From Patescibacteria group bacterium (GTDB taxonomy: Bacteria > Patescibacteriota > Patescibacteriia > 2-12-FULL-60-25), in assembly GCA_022703155.1 (NCBI GenBank), contig JAKLEH010000007.1, positions 1 through 37,274 of the forward strand: a DNA stretch of 37,274 nt, read 5' to 3'. Below are positions 1-7,431 of the stretch, one piece after another. Numbering within the stretch: position 1 is the stretch's first letter; every line of letters begins with the position of its first letter. The translations under genes and the position numbers were made by a program. The notes beneath the pieces were generated by a model. The model did not search any database. It was not told where the DNA came from and was given only the letters and a program-made list of their open reading frames with translations.

Positions 1-842
1 ATGACCATGTTGGCGTTCTGCAGGCTGAAGCGGTCGAACAGGATGAGCGAGTTGTTGTGGCGGTTGATGCCGAACAGGATGCCTTCGTCGCTCGTCAGGT
101 CGGCCGAAGTGAACGGGAACGACGACGCGATGGGCGACGTGCTCATGTTGAAGGTGATGGAGAGCTCGTCGTTGCCGAGCGGCATGGTGGAACTGAAACC
201 CTGTTCGGATTGGAAATACGAACGCCGCGTGTAAATCAACATGGAGCCGAAAGTGGATTCCACGTGCGACGAGAGGCGTTCGAGTTCCTCTTTGGAGGAG
301 GAATAGAAGGTGACGTAAAACGCGAACTGGTAGAAGTGTTCTATACCCTGGGTCAGGTCGTCGCGCAGCTGTTCGATGTCGCGCAGAGCCGTCTCTTCGG
401 CCGGATCGCGCGGTTTGCCTTCGCGCGCCGCCATGTTGATGTTGGCTTCCAAGATGCCGACTTTCTTTTTGAGCTGCTTAAGGATGATGTCGGATTTGAC
501 CGGATAGAAAAACATGGCGATATCCATCATGGCCGAGAGGTTGATGATGGGCGAAGCCCAGCCCACGGACACGTAACGCGGGTAGGTCACGATGAAGATG
601 GTGCGCGCGAACACGCTGCCCAACGAAATGAAGCTGGGTTCGATCTTCATGGCCGACGGCGCGATCAAGTCCTTGATGGTGGCTACGCCTTTGCGGTATA
701 TCGCCTCTTCTTCCAGGGCGATCTTTTCCTCCTGCGTCTTCTTCTCGAGCTCCTGTTTGGAGGGGCCTTTCTGCAGGCTGACGCCACCGGCCGCGAGTTG
801 CGCCGCGGTCAGCTTCTTCTCCTCGGATGTTTGGAATGCCAT
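1..842 (-). CDS. VirB4/TraC-family conjugation ATPase, N-terminal part (3' end outside window)
   Basis: The first 280 residues are present and no stop is reached at the window edge. The visible part has a charged, coiled-coil-like N-terminus (about residues 1-45), then a segment with ARTIFIVTYPRYVSVGW and later NRHNNSLILFDRF, which resembles the region ahead of the ATPase core in TraC/VirB4 proteins. The Walker motifs would lie outside the window. VirB4 proteins energise type IV secretion or conjugative pilus assembly at the inner membrane. The gene follows a TraC-like protein and PrgI on the same strand, the usual order in Patescibacteria. The ATG at 842-840 is chosen because the segment upstream is a duplicated non-coding repeat. 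The family assignment is strong from context and sequence style; the substrate is unknown. Confidence 0.8.
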   Translation of the reverse strand, partial: MAFQTSEEKKLTAAQLAAGGVSLQKGPSKQELEKKTQEEKIALEEEAIYRKGVATIKDLIAPSAMKIEPSFISLGSVFARTIFIVTYPRYVSVGWASPIINLSAMMDIAMFFYPVKSDIILKQLKKKVGILEANINMAAREGKPRDPAEETALRDIEQLRDDLTQGIEHFYQFAFYVTFYSSSKEELERLSSHVESTFGSMLIYTRRSYFQSEQGFSSTMPLGNDELSITFNMSTSPIASSFPFTSADLTSDEGILFGINRHNNSLILFDRFSLQNANMV

Positions 843-845
843 ATA

Positions 846-1072
846 TTTATAGAATAACCAATCTTCAAACAACAAACAGCAAACTTAATTCATGATTGTG
901 CGCTTATTGTCGTGGGTTCATTGCTGTTTGAAATTTGCTGTTTGCTGTTTTACCCCTCTTTTATAGAATAACCAATCTTCAAACAACAAACAGCAAACTT
1001 AATTCATGATTGTGCGCTTATTGTCGTGGGTTCATTGCTGTTTGAAGTTTGCTGTTTGCTGTTTTACCCCTC
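846..1072. repeat. 113-bp tandem direct duplication made of AAACAGCAAA-type words
   Basis: Two copies (846-958 and 960-1072, offset 114) differ at one position (A933 versus G1047). Each copy has a left arm (864-886, words like CAAACAACAAACAGCAAAC) and a right arm (921-951, words like TTGCTGTTTG) that are inverted relative to each other, so each copy can form a long hairpin. The second copy includes the last codons and stop of the TraC-like gene, and the first copy keeps a remnant of that end, so the unit was duplicated together with the gene terminus. It separates the TraC-like gene from the VirB4 gene. Confidence 0.95.
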
Positions 1073-1756
1073 CAGTTGGAGCCTCCCCACTTCCGTCATG
1101 CGCTGGGATTCGAAGAGTTCGGGATTGTAAACCGTGTAATAAAGTTCGATCAGGCTTTGTGTGTCCAGCTGGATGGCCGTAAGCGACATGCCCTGCAAAC
1201 CGGAGATGATGTTGCCGACGCGCAACTCGAGCGCGGTCTTGTATTTTTGGAACCGGTCGGCGCTTAGCTTGATGGTGACCATGGGCGAGAAGATGGCCGA
1301 AATCTTTTCCCCGATGCCCTTCTGCACCTGTTGCATGGGGTCGTACGGAATGACGATGTAGAAGCGCTTCTGCATGATGTTGCCCAAGTCCACCAACTGC
1401 CGGACGTACGAACGGTAATCCCCGATTTGGTTGCGCAGGAGTTCATTTTTCTGCTGTAATTCGGCGTCCTTCAATTTGGAGATGTAGTCGTCGATGTTCA
1501 GCCGGCGGGTTTGGATGACCACTTGGATGGGAAAATCCAAAGAGTTGAGGAATTGCATGTAGGCCTGCACGATGGCGCTTTGTTCGTCCTCGGATTTGAG
1601 CGCGAAGTTGATGCTCGACACCAACAACACGGCGCGAAGCGTGCCGTCGCGCAACACCACCAAATCCTCTTTGATTTCGGCGATGTCCAGATAACTCTGG
1701 GCCGGGACTCCGGGTTTGGAGCCGGCGAGTTTTTTGCTGTGCATGGTTTCGGGCAT
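1064..1756 (-). CDS. TraC-like N-terminal-domain protein of the T4SS cluster
   Basis: A 230-residue protein with no ATPase motif. It starts with a short basic tail and continues with SYLDIAEIKEDLVVLRDG, a beta-rich segment that matches the TraC/VirB4 N-terminal domain style (AVLLVSSINFALKSEDEQ, then FPIQVVIQTRRLNIDDYI). The middle (about residues 85-130) is helical and charged. In Patescibacteria a short TraC-type protein commonly sits between PrgI and the VirB4 ATPase, as here, so it probably works with that ATPase at the inner face of the membrane. The ATG at 1756 follows a weak purine-rich AAAGAAT. The stop lies inside the 113-bp repeat unit. The family call is from recognised pattern and position; its mechanism is not known. 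Confidence 0.75.
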   Translation of the reverse strand: MPETMHSKKLAGSKPGVPAQSYLDIAEIKEDLVVLRDGTLRAVLLVSSINFALKSEDEQSAIVQAYMQFLNSLDFPIQVVIQTRRLNIDDYISKLKDAELQQKNELLRNQIGDYRSYVRQLVDLGNIMQKRFYIVIPYDPMQQVQKGIGEKISAIFSPMVTIKLSADRFQKYKTALELRVGNIISGLQGMSLTAIQLDTQSLIELYYTVYNPELFESQRMTEVGRLQLEG

Positions 1757-1791
1757 ATTCTTTCAAACAAACTACATTTTTACGTTCAGCC

Positions 1792-1856
1792 AGTCGCAGT
1801 CCTTAGTCACAGTGCGGACGTTCACGACTCCCGACTGCGACTGCGCACTGCGACTA
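1792..1856. repeat. Convergent AGTCGCAGT-word hairpin overlapping the prgI stop
   Basis: AGTCGCAGT (1792-1800) is complementary to ACTGCGACT (1847-1855), and TAGTCACAGTGCG (1804-1816) pairs at 12 of 13 positions with CGCACTGCGACTA (1844-1856), giving two alternative stems. The prgI stop codon (TAG, 1856-1854) is made from the word. The same vocabulary recurs between scpA and scpB. Confidence 0.85.
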
Positions 1857-2315
1857 ACCCTTGTTTTTAGCGTTATTAGCCAATTCATCCTCTTCCGGTT
1901 TATAGACTCCGCCCGTGTTGACGGTCAGCGCCAGGTCGCGCAAACGGGTGGAGCTGGGCCGGGCCTTGCCTTTGGTCTCTTCGGCCACGGGCAAACCCAC
2001 GACTTTTTCCACGGCCTGGAATTCCTTTTGGCCCGACTTGTTCCAGACGCGCAGTTTGGGCCGCATTTGCGACTGCAGGAAATTGAGGAAAAACAAATGG
2101 AAAGGCTGGCCGTTGACCTTGAGGAAGCCGAAGGTTCCGGCCAAACCGGCCGTGGGAATGAGGGCCAAGACGAAATACGTGGTGGTCAGAATCTTGTATT
2201 CCACGAACAGCAGACCGGCCCCGCCCAACATGATCAAAAATTGGCGCACCGTAATGGGTCCGATGATGCGGTCCTCCTTGTCGATGAATTGCGGAACGAT
2301 GAATTGGCCGGGCAT
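1854..2315 (-). CDS. PrgI family protein
   Basis: A 153-residue protein starting with a PrgI-type signature (FIVPQFIDKEDRIIGPIT), followed by a hydrophobic pair of segments (about residues 25-65: FLIMLGGAGLLFVEYKIL and TYFVLALIPTAGLAGTFG) and a soluble C-terminal half. PrgI proteins are small membrane components of Gram-positive-type conjugation systems and regularly precede TraC/VirB4 genes. The start has a strong Shine-Dalgarno sequence, GGAGG 8 nt before the ATG, and this lies within the AGGAGGGG-type repeat. The role as a VirB3-like membrane partner of VirB4 is inferred from family context. Confidence 0.85.
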   Translation of the reverse strand: MPGQFIVPQFIDKEDRIIGPITVRQFLIMLGGAGLLFVEYKILTTTYFVLALIPTAGLAGTFGFLKVNGQPFHLFFLNFLQSQMRPKLRVWNKSGQKEFQAVEKVVGLPVAEETKGKARPSSTRLRDLALTVNTGGVYKPEEDELANNAKNKG

Positions 2316-2321
2316 ATCCCT

Positions 2322-2404
2322 TTCCTCCCCTTAATAAGGGGAGGTTAGGAGGGGTATCATTTAAGTGACACCACCCCTAACCCCTCCTCGTTAAGGAGGG
2401 GATA
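2322..2404. repeat. CCCCTCCTT/AAGGAGGGG-word repeat carrying the prgI ribosome-binding site
   Basis: Two local hairpins (CCTCCCCTT...AAGGGGAGG near 2324-2344 and CCCCTCCT...AGGAGGGG near 2382-2401) are joined by GGTTAGGAGGGGT and ACCCCTAACCCC, which are also complementary, so the whole gap can fold on itself. On the minus strand the word next to prgI supplies GGAGG at the right distance from its ATG. The same vocabulary occurs at 34437-34525 and inside the glycosyltransferase gene at 28884-28925. Confidence 0.85.
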
Positions 2405-2406
2405 TT

Positions 2407-4245
2407 TTAAAAATGCAGTTGGTTATTCATGCTCACCAGCGCCTCTATTTCCTCGGGCGTAAGCGTGTCTTTGCCGGCCGAACGTTCGGTTTCCGCGATT
2501 TGCGCGATGGGCTTGCCGCTCTTGAAGCTCTTGGCCACCAATTCCATATACGCTTTCATGACCGGCGACTGCTGCCACGACCTGACGCCGTTCATTTTGT
2601 TTTCGAACGATTCCTGCTTGAGCGTTTCCAAACGCTGCAAAATCTTGGCCGTGGCCTCTTGGGGCGTTTTGCCCATGCGCCGGAATTGCGGCAAGCTCAA
2701 ATTCGCCAATTCCCCAACCAAACCCTGGAGCTTAGGCGCGCCCACCGACGGTTTGACCCCGTCCACAGGCTTGGGCGCCCCAGCCGCCTGCGCCGCCATC
2801 TGCGCGGTCACCGCCGAAACTTTAACCACGGGCTCCACCGTCCCGCGTCCCGCGTCCCGCGTCGCAGGCTGCATTCCGACCGTCCCGGTCGCGACTTTCG
2901 ACTTCTGACTTTCGACTACGCCTTGTCCGCTTCCGACATCCGACGTCCGACCTCCGACTCCACCGGTCGCCGGCACCAGCTCCCCCAACTCCTTCTTTTC
3001 CGCGGCCGCGGCTTTTTGTTCCACGGGCGGGGGCGGGGCTTGCGTTTGCCAGCCTTTTTTTATGGCTTCGGCCAACTTCAAACGTTCCTGCTCCTGGGCT
3101 TGGCGCGATTTTATCTTTTCTTGGTACCACTTGGCGTGCGTCTCGGCCTCTTGGCGGCGCCGATCTTCGATTTTGCGCTTCTGTTCGGCCAACTGCGTTT
3201 CCAATTTGCCGCGTTCCTCGGATTCTATCTGCCCGCGATGTTCCTGATACGCTTTTTCGATGATGGCGCTCCACGCGTTGGCCTTGTCGCGGTCCAAGCC
3301 CATGCCGCCGACTTTGGAATCGCGCTGCAATAACGAGAGCAGTTCGCCGGCGTTGCGCACATCGCGCAAGCGTGACGAGACCACGTTCTGCAGGCGGTTG
3401 GCCAGATACGCGTCCGTAGGCCGGTCCGGAATGGCCTCAATCGCGGCTTGCACGGCTTTGTCCAGCTCGGTCACGATTCTTGGCGGCGCGGGTTGCGCGG
3501 CGCGGATGGTGGCTATCTCCGCCTGTTCCGCCGCTTCTTGGCCGCTGGGTTGGCGCAACGATTGGGCCAGTTTTGACGTCTGGGCGTTCAGGTAATCGGC
3601 GTAAGCCTCTTCGGTCAGGATTTCCAAACCCGCCGTCTTAAAACCCTGCAGAATCTCCAAAGCCTTGTCGGCCGCTTTCTCGTCAAAGCCCAAGCCGCCA
3701 AAATCCGGAGTGCGCATCATGGCCTCCTTGATTTGCGACGGGACTGATTTTTGGTTGACGTAGTCGCTCACGAACTGCCGCAGTTGCGTCCTGACATTCT
3801 GCCCCATGGAATACAGACCCAATCGGTTCACGATTTCTGAGGCCACACCAGAAAACGACACGGGCCGGTACAACACGCGCGTCTGGGGCCAAGACGAGGA
3901 CTCTATCTTTTGCTCGCGCAAATACACCGTCAGTTCGTCGCCGTAAAAATCGCGCAGCGGCCAAAAAACGTTTTTCAACAAAAACTCCAATGCGGCTTTG
4001 CGTTTGGCGTCGTCCAAATTGTACGTTTTCAACATCGTATCCAGTTCGGAAAACGTTAGTCCGACGTTTTTAGCGCCCAACGCGCACATCAAAATGGGCT
4101 TCTCCACGTCATCGAACAATTTTTCAGGCGAAAGGCTGTAATCCTTCAACAAAGAATCGTAGGCCGTATCCACGGCTTCCATAAAAAAATTCTGGATGCC
4201 TTGCGGCATATCCATGAATCGAGGGTAGACCTTACGCGTAGTCAT
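2407..4245 (-). CDS. Unknown protein of the T4SS-like cluster (long helical, Pro/Gln-rich linker)
   Basis: I do not recognise this 612-residue protein. It has no signal peptide or membrane segment. The N-terminal third is mixed alpha/beta with FMDMPQGIQNFFM near the start. The middle (about residues 220-400) is a charged helical stretch likely to form coiled coil (SEERGKLETQLAEQKRKIED). Residues about 410-490 are a low-complexity linker partly encoded by repeat words, and the C-terminus returns to helical sequence ending EEIEALVSMNNQLHF. It lies between the VirB6-like gene and prgI with no promoter of its own, so it is probably a cytosolic partner of the secretion machine. I use ATG 4245 (MTTRKVYPRF), just after the upstream stop; an in-frame GTG at 4266 would overlap the upstream gene by 14 bases. 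Confidence 0.75.
   Translation of the reverse strand: MTTRKVYPRFMDMPQGIQNFFMEAVDTAYDSLLKDYSLSPEKLFDDVEKPILMCALGAKNVGLTFSELDTMLKTYNLDDAKRKAALEFLLKNVFWPLRDFYGDELTVYLREQKIESSSWPQTRVLYRPVSFSGVASEIVNRLGLYSMGQNVRTQLRQFVSDYVNQKSVPSQIKEAMMRTPDFGGLGFDEKAADKALEILQGFKTAGLEILTEEAYADYLNAQTSKLAQSLRQPSGQEAAEQAEIATIRAAQPAPPRIVTELDKAVQAAIEAIPDRPTDAYLANRLQNVVSSRLRDVRNAGELLSLLQRDSKVGGMGLDRDKANAWSAIIEKAYQEHRGQIESEERGKLETQLAEQKRKIEDRRRQEAETHAKWYQEKIKSRQAQEQERLKLAEAIKKGWQTQAPPPPVEQKAAAAEKKELGELVPATGGVGGRTSDVGSGQGVVESQKSKVATGTVGMQPATRDAGRGTVEPVVKVSAVTAQMAAQAAGAPKPVDGVKPSVGAPKLQGLVGELANLSLPQFRRMGKTPQEATAKILQRLETLKQESFENKMNGVRSWQQSPVMKAYMELVAKSFKSGKPIAQIAETERSAGKDTLTPEEIEALVSMNNQLHF
2838..2960. repeat. Several repeat words in frame inside the unknown T4SS-cluster gene
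   Basis: This stretch contains CGTCCCGCGTCCCGCGTC (near 2840-2860), CGACTTTCGACTTCTGAC-like words (near 2900-2918) and TCCGACATCCGACGTCCGAC (near 2934-2953). The last vocabulary is also seen between pth and dprA, next to the second tRNA, inside der and at the right end of the window. Here the words are translated as a linker of about 41 residues (about 429-470) without breaking the frame. Confidence 0.8.
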
Positions 4246-4252
4246 AATGACA

Positions 4253-7207
4253 TTACGCACTTCCACTCACCAACTTGGCCCGAAGCTTTTCGCTTATTTT
4301 GCGGGCGTCGTCGGTACTCACATCTACCTTGATCATTTGCTCACGAGCCGATTGGAATTTCGTACCCTTCAAGCCAGCCGCGTCGTCTTTTTGGGCGCGT
4401 GAAATGATGTTCATCAGGCTAGTCTGTATCTTTTTCTGTTCTTCAGCGGTCCCAGCTTGCATGGCATTCAAAATCGCCGCTCTATCCATGGCGCCAACTG
4501 AATCCGCCACCTGCTCAAACGCTTTGCCCTTGGTGCCAGCTTGGCTTACCATGCCCGCAAAAGCGCTTGCCGTTTCCGACCTGATACCGCCAGAGCTCAT
4601 CTGCGCAGTCAATTCGGTGCGCAAATTATTAAGCGCCAACTTATGCGAGATTTCACTGTTACGATCCTGAAAATCACCGCTATTCGCATCGTATCCGAAT
4701 AGCGCCTTAGTCGAAACATGTGCCGCGTACTTTTGCGCCATTTGTGCGCGATGCCTAATTTGCTCTGATTGCGTTTTGCCAGCAAAACCCTTGAGATCGG
4801 CCTCGAAATCCCGAGCCACGCTAATCGGCAATTCGCGCCCTATGTCACCAACAGTAACTGCGCCTCCACCGGCCACGTTTCCCAGATTACCGACGTTGCT
4901 CTTGATACTCGCGGCCACGCCCGGTTCCACCGCCTTCACGTTACGTAGGACCGCTTCCGGATCGCTGGTGGTGCGGTCATAACGACCTTGGGCCAAAGCG
5001 GCAGCACCAGATACCACGCCCCATGATTCATTATCCTTTGAAACCTGCAATGTATAATTGTCTTTTGCGGTGGCGGTTCCCGTGATAAGCCTTTGTGCTC
5101 TCGCCTGATTTTCGGGATTCTGACGCGCATATTCCAAATGCCCCTTAGCCAGTTTGCCTTGACGACCACGCATGAAAGTCTTGTAATCAGAATCGTTTTC
5201 CACACCCACATTCAGCTCACCGACGTCGTTGATCCAACCCTTGCCCTTCATGTAATTCAACGCGAACTCTCCATCCATGAAAGCGTCATCCTGAATTTTG
5301 CTCAAAGCTTGCGGATCTGAGGCCAGCTTGGCGGCCATCTCGCGCTTCTTGCTTACGCCTTTATCATCAACCCCCATAAAGTGCGCCGGGTTCTTTTCGC
5401 GCGCCTCATTTATTTCCTTCAACAAATCCGTATCGTTCCTGGCAACCGCAGCATTCTCCAAACCTGATAAAGTCGCGGCAATCTCGGAATTAACCATGTG
5501 TCGCGCAGCCGCGTCCTTCTGTTCCTTGGTCGCGTTTTTCCATGGCGACTTGTCGGCGTCCATCTCTTCACGAACACGCTTGGTCCGTTCTTTCTGATAC
5601 GGAGACCCGGTCACTAGTTTCGCCTGCATGGTATTGGCGGCCATCACTTCGGCCTGCGTGGCAAACGTCGAGCCTTTGACCTTGTTCAGCATCTTCATCT
5701 GATCCTCGGGCGCCATCATGCCAATAGCCTTCTTGAATTCACCTTCCTTCTCGACCGCTTCACGTTTGTGGAACGTCGAGGCCTTGGCCAAACCCGTGCG
5801 CATGCCCATGGTCATAGGCATGCCGCTGACTGCCATTTTGCCGGCCAATTTCGCGCCGATTCCGGTTTGCCGTTCCACGGCCATGGCACCCTTGCCCACC
5901 GCCGCGCCCCCATATCTTGCAGTGATGGCGCCCAAGGCCGCGCCAGCGCCAAACATACCACCGGCTTCGCCGACCTTACCCACCAAACCGCCGATTTGCG
6001 GCACGGCCTCTCTGGCCATGCTTACGGCAGTCTGCACGCCCATGAGCATGAAGGCGATCATGACGATGAACTGCGCAAGCTTATCCGGCGCACCGATTTT
6101 GGTGATGACCACATTTTTGCCGGTTGCGCTAGCCTGCGTAGTTTCGCTGCTTTTGGAAGGTGAATATAAGGAACTGACTGTGCCGTTGTCTTGCGCCATG
6201 GCGAGCGCCAACCACAAAAAGAAAGCCATGATGGGTCCGCCGACCAAGGCCGAAGACAGCCGCTTCCACCAGTCGCTGGCGAAAGCGGAAAAAGCCTTTT
6301 GCATCTTTCCGGGCAAAGCCCATGCGAAAAACATGACCGGCGACGTGATGAGCAACATCCAGAGCACGATGATGCGGGCCAAAAAGAAGATGATCATGAT
6401 GATCAGCAGCGTCATGGAGATGGACATGATCCATAACGCAAAAACCGACGCCGCGAAAATCGAAACCATGGTCAAAGGAGTGACTTCGGATACGTCGCTC
6501 CAACCGATTACGATTTTGCCGCCTTCCTCTTTGACCACTTGGTCGCCACCCTCATTCAACTTCATGATGTTTCCGATCTGCAAGGCTTGGATGAAGTTGT
6601 TGCCGGCTATCTGTTTAAATCCGTTGACGAACGTCAGCACGATAACCTGCGAAAAATCTATCATCAGGCCGATCAATGTTTTTGAAAAATTGATGAGCAC
6701 GGCCATGAGCAGCAGCTTTGGCAGAACGCTCTTGTAGTGGAAATCCTTATAACCCACGATGGTGGAAAAAGCCGAAACCAACACCACGATGATGAAGAAC
6801 ATGTTCACCGTGTCGCGCATGATGGGCCAACCGACGGACACGGGATAGGCTTTCACGAAATTGTTGTACTGCGTGATGCTGACCAAGAAATCCACCAAAA
6901 TAAGGATGAAGAAGCCTAAAATTTCGCACAACACCAAAACGAGACTTGTCAAAAGACCCATCACGATATTCACGAAAGTGTCGATGAAACCTTCAGCGGA
7001 CGCGGGAACCGCCACAACGAATACCGCCAGGAACGCCACCGCGAGCCCGGCTAAAGCCAACTTGCGCCGGCGGCGCCTCATCAACAAAAGCGGATCTTCA
7101 ATAATTTTTTTAGTGCGGTTTTTGGGGAAAAAAACCTGACGCAAAAACCTAAACGGCGACCCGCCGGCTCCTGGTTCACCCTCGCCCCAAAATATCCTCC
7201 TATACAT
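4253..7207 (-). CDS. VirB6/TrbL-like polytopic membrane protein with large soluble C-terminal region
   Basis: A 984-residue protein with a basic N-terminus (RRRRRK at about 44-49), a first hydrophobic segment ending in an Ala-x-Ala-like site (VVAVPASAEG), and about six to eight further membrane segments between residues 75 and 430 (for example FFIIVVLVSAFSTIVGY, LLLMAVLINFSKTLIGLMI, LLIIMIIFFLARIIVLWMLL). A soluble, Ala/Lys-rich region of about 550 residues follows. This layout, with SPVMFFAWALPGKMQKAFSAF after the central membrane block, matches VirB6/TrbL-type channel proteins. It is the first gene of the T4SS-like operon and ends 7 nt before the next ATG. ATG 7207 lies 7 nt after a TGcTACAAT -10 element; an alternative start is Met43 at 7081, directly before the signal-like segment. 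The soluble tail has no motif I recognise. Confidence 0.75.
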   Translation of the reverse strand: MYRRIFWGEGEPGAGGSPFRFLRQVFFPKNRTKKIIEDPLLLMRRRRRKLALAGLAVAFLAVFVVAVPASAEGFIDTFVNIVMGLLTSLVLVLCEILGFFILILVDFLVSITQYNNFVKAYPVSVGWPIMRDTVNMFFIIVVLVSAFSTIVGYKDFHYKSVLPKLLLMAVLINFSKTLIGLMIDFSQVIVLTFVNGFKQIAGNNFIQALQIGNIMKLNEGGDQVVKEEGGKIVIGWSDVSEVTPLTMVSIFAASVFALWIMSISMTLLIIMIIFFLARIIVLWMLLITSPVMFFAWALPGKMQKAFSAFASDWWKRLSSALVGGPIMAFFLWLALAMAQDNGTVSSLYSPSKSSETTQASATGKNVVITKIGAPDKLAQFIVMIAFMLMGVQTAVSMAREAVPQIGGLVGKVGEAGGMFGAGAALGAITARYGGAAVGKGAMAVERQTGIGAKLAGKMAVSGMPMTMGMRTGLAKASTFHKREAVEKEGEFKKAIGMMAPEDQMKMLNKVKGSTFATQAEVMAANTMQAKLVTGSPYQKERTKRVREEMDADKSPWKNATKEQKDAAARHMVNSEIAATLSGLENAAVARNDTDLLKEINEAREKNPAHFMGVDDKGVSKKREMAAKLASDPQALSKIQDDAFMDGEFALNYMKGKGWINDVGELNVGVENDSDYKTFMRGRQGKLAKGHLEYARQNPENQARAQRLITGTATAKDNYTLQVSKDNESWGVVSGAAALAQGRYDRTTSDPEAVLRNVKAVEPGVAASIKSNVGNLGNVAGGGAVTVGDIGRELPISVARDFEADLKGFAGKTQSEQIRHRAQMAQKYAAHVSTKALFGYDANSGDFQDRNSEISHKLALNNLRTELTAQMSSGGIRSETASAFAGMVSQAGTKGKAFEQVADSVGAMDRAAILNAMQAGTAEEQKKIQTSLMNIISRAQKDDAAGLKGTKFQSAREQMIKVDVSTDDARKISEKLRAKLVSGSA

Positions 7208-7214
7208 TGGCCCT

Positions 7215-7223
7215 ATTGTAGCA
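7215..7223 (-). promoter_or_regulatory. Extended -10 element for the T4SS-like operon
   Basis: TGcTACAAT (minus strand, TACAAT at 7220-7215) ends 7 nt before ATG 7207, so transcription would start at or next to the start codon. No convincing -35 is seen at the right distance. Confidence 0.55.
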
Positions 7224-7254
7224 CAAAAGAGGTCTGCCTAGCGGAAAACAATCC

Positions 7255-7376
7255 ACAACCCACAAGGGAATAACCAAACCGGCAATAACCAATAACTAAA
7301 AGACCCGTCATTCGCAATTAATAATTGAATTTCCCCTTTGGCCATTGGAATTTGGTCATTGGTCATTCCCCGATAT
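7255..7376. repeat. ATAACCAAT / ATTGGTCATTGG word repeats in the divergent intergenic gap
   Basis: The gap between the T4SS-like operon and the LytR gene carries AATAACCAA, CAATAACCAATAAC, then CGCAATTAATAATTG (a short palindrome) and TTTGGCCATTGG, TTTGGTCATTGGTCATT. The left words (..ACCAAT..) and right words (..ATTGG..) are inverted relative to each other. The right words reappear in frame inside the glycosyltransferase gene (28516-28543). Confidence 0.75.
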
Positions 7377-7394
7377 TCGCAGCTTAAACAATGA

Positions 7395-7423
7395 TTGATT
7401 AAACCCCGTTTATCTGCTAATTT
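7395..7423 (+). promoter_or_regulatory. Promoter of the LytR-der operon
   Basis: TTGATT (7395-7400), a 17-nt spacer and TAATTT (7418-7423) preceded by TGC. The -10 ends 8 nt before ATG 7432 and there is no Shine-Dalgarno sequence, so the mRNA is predicted to be leaderless. Confidence 0.65.
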
Positions 7424-7431
7424 ATCCAGAC

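Noticed and set aside
846-1072. Possible CRISPR-like array
   Set aside because: Two near-identical adjacent copies with no unique spacers, and words of irregular spacing elsewhere; no cas gene.
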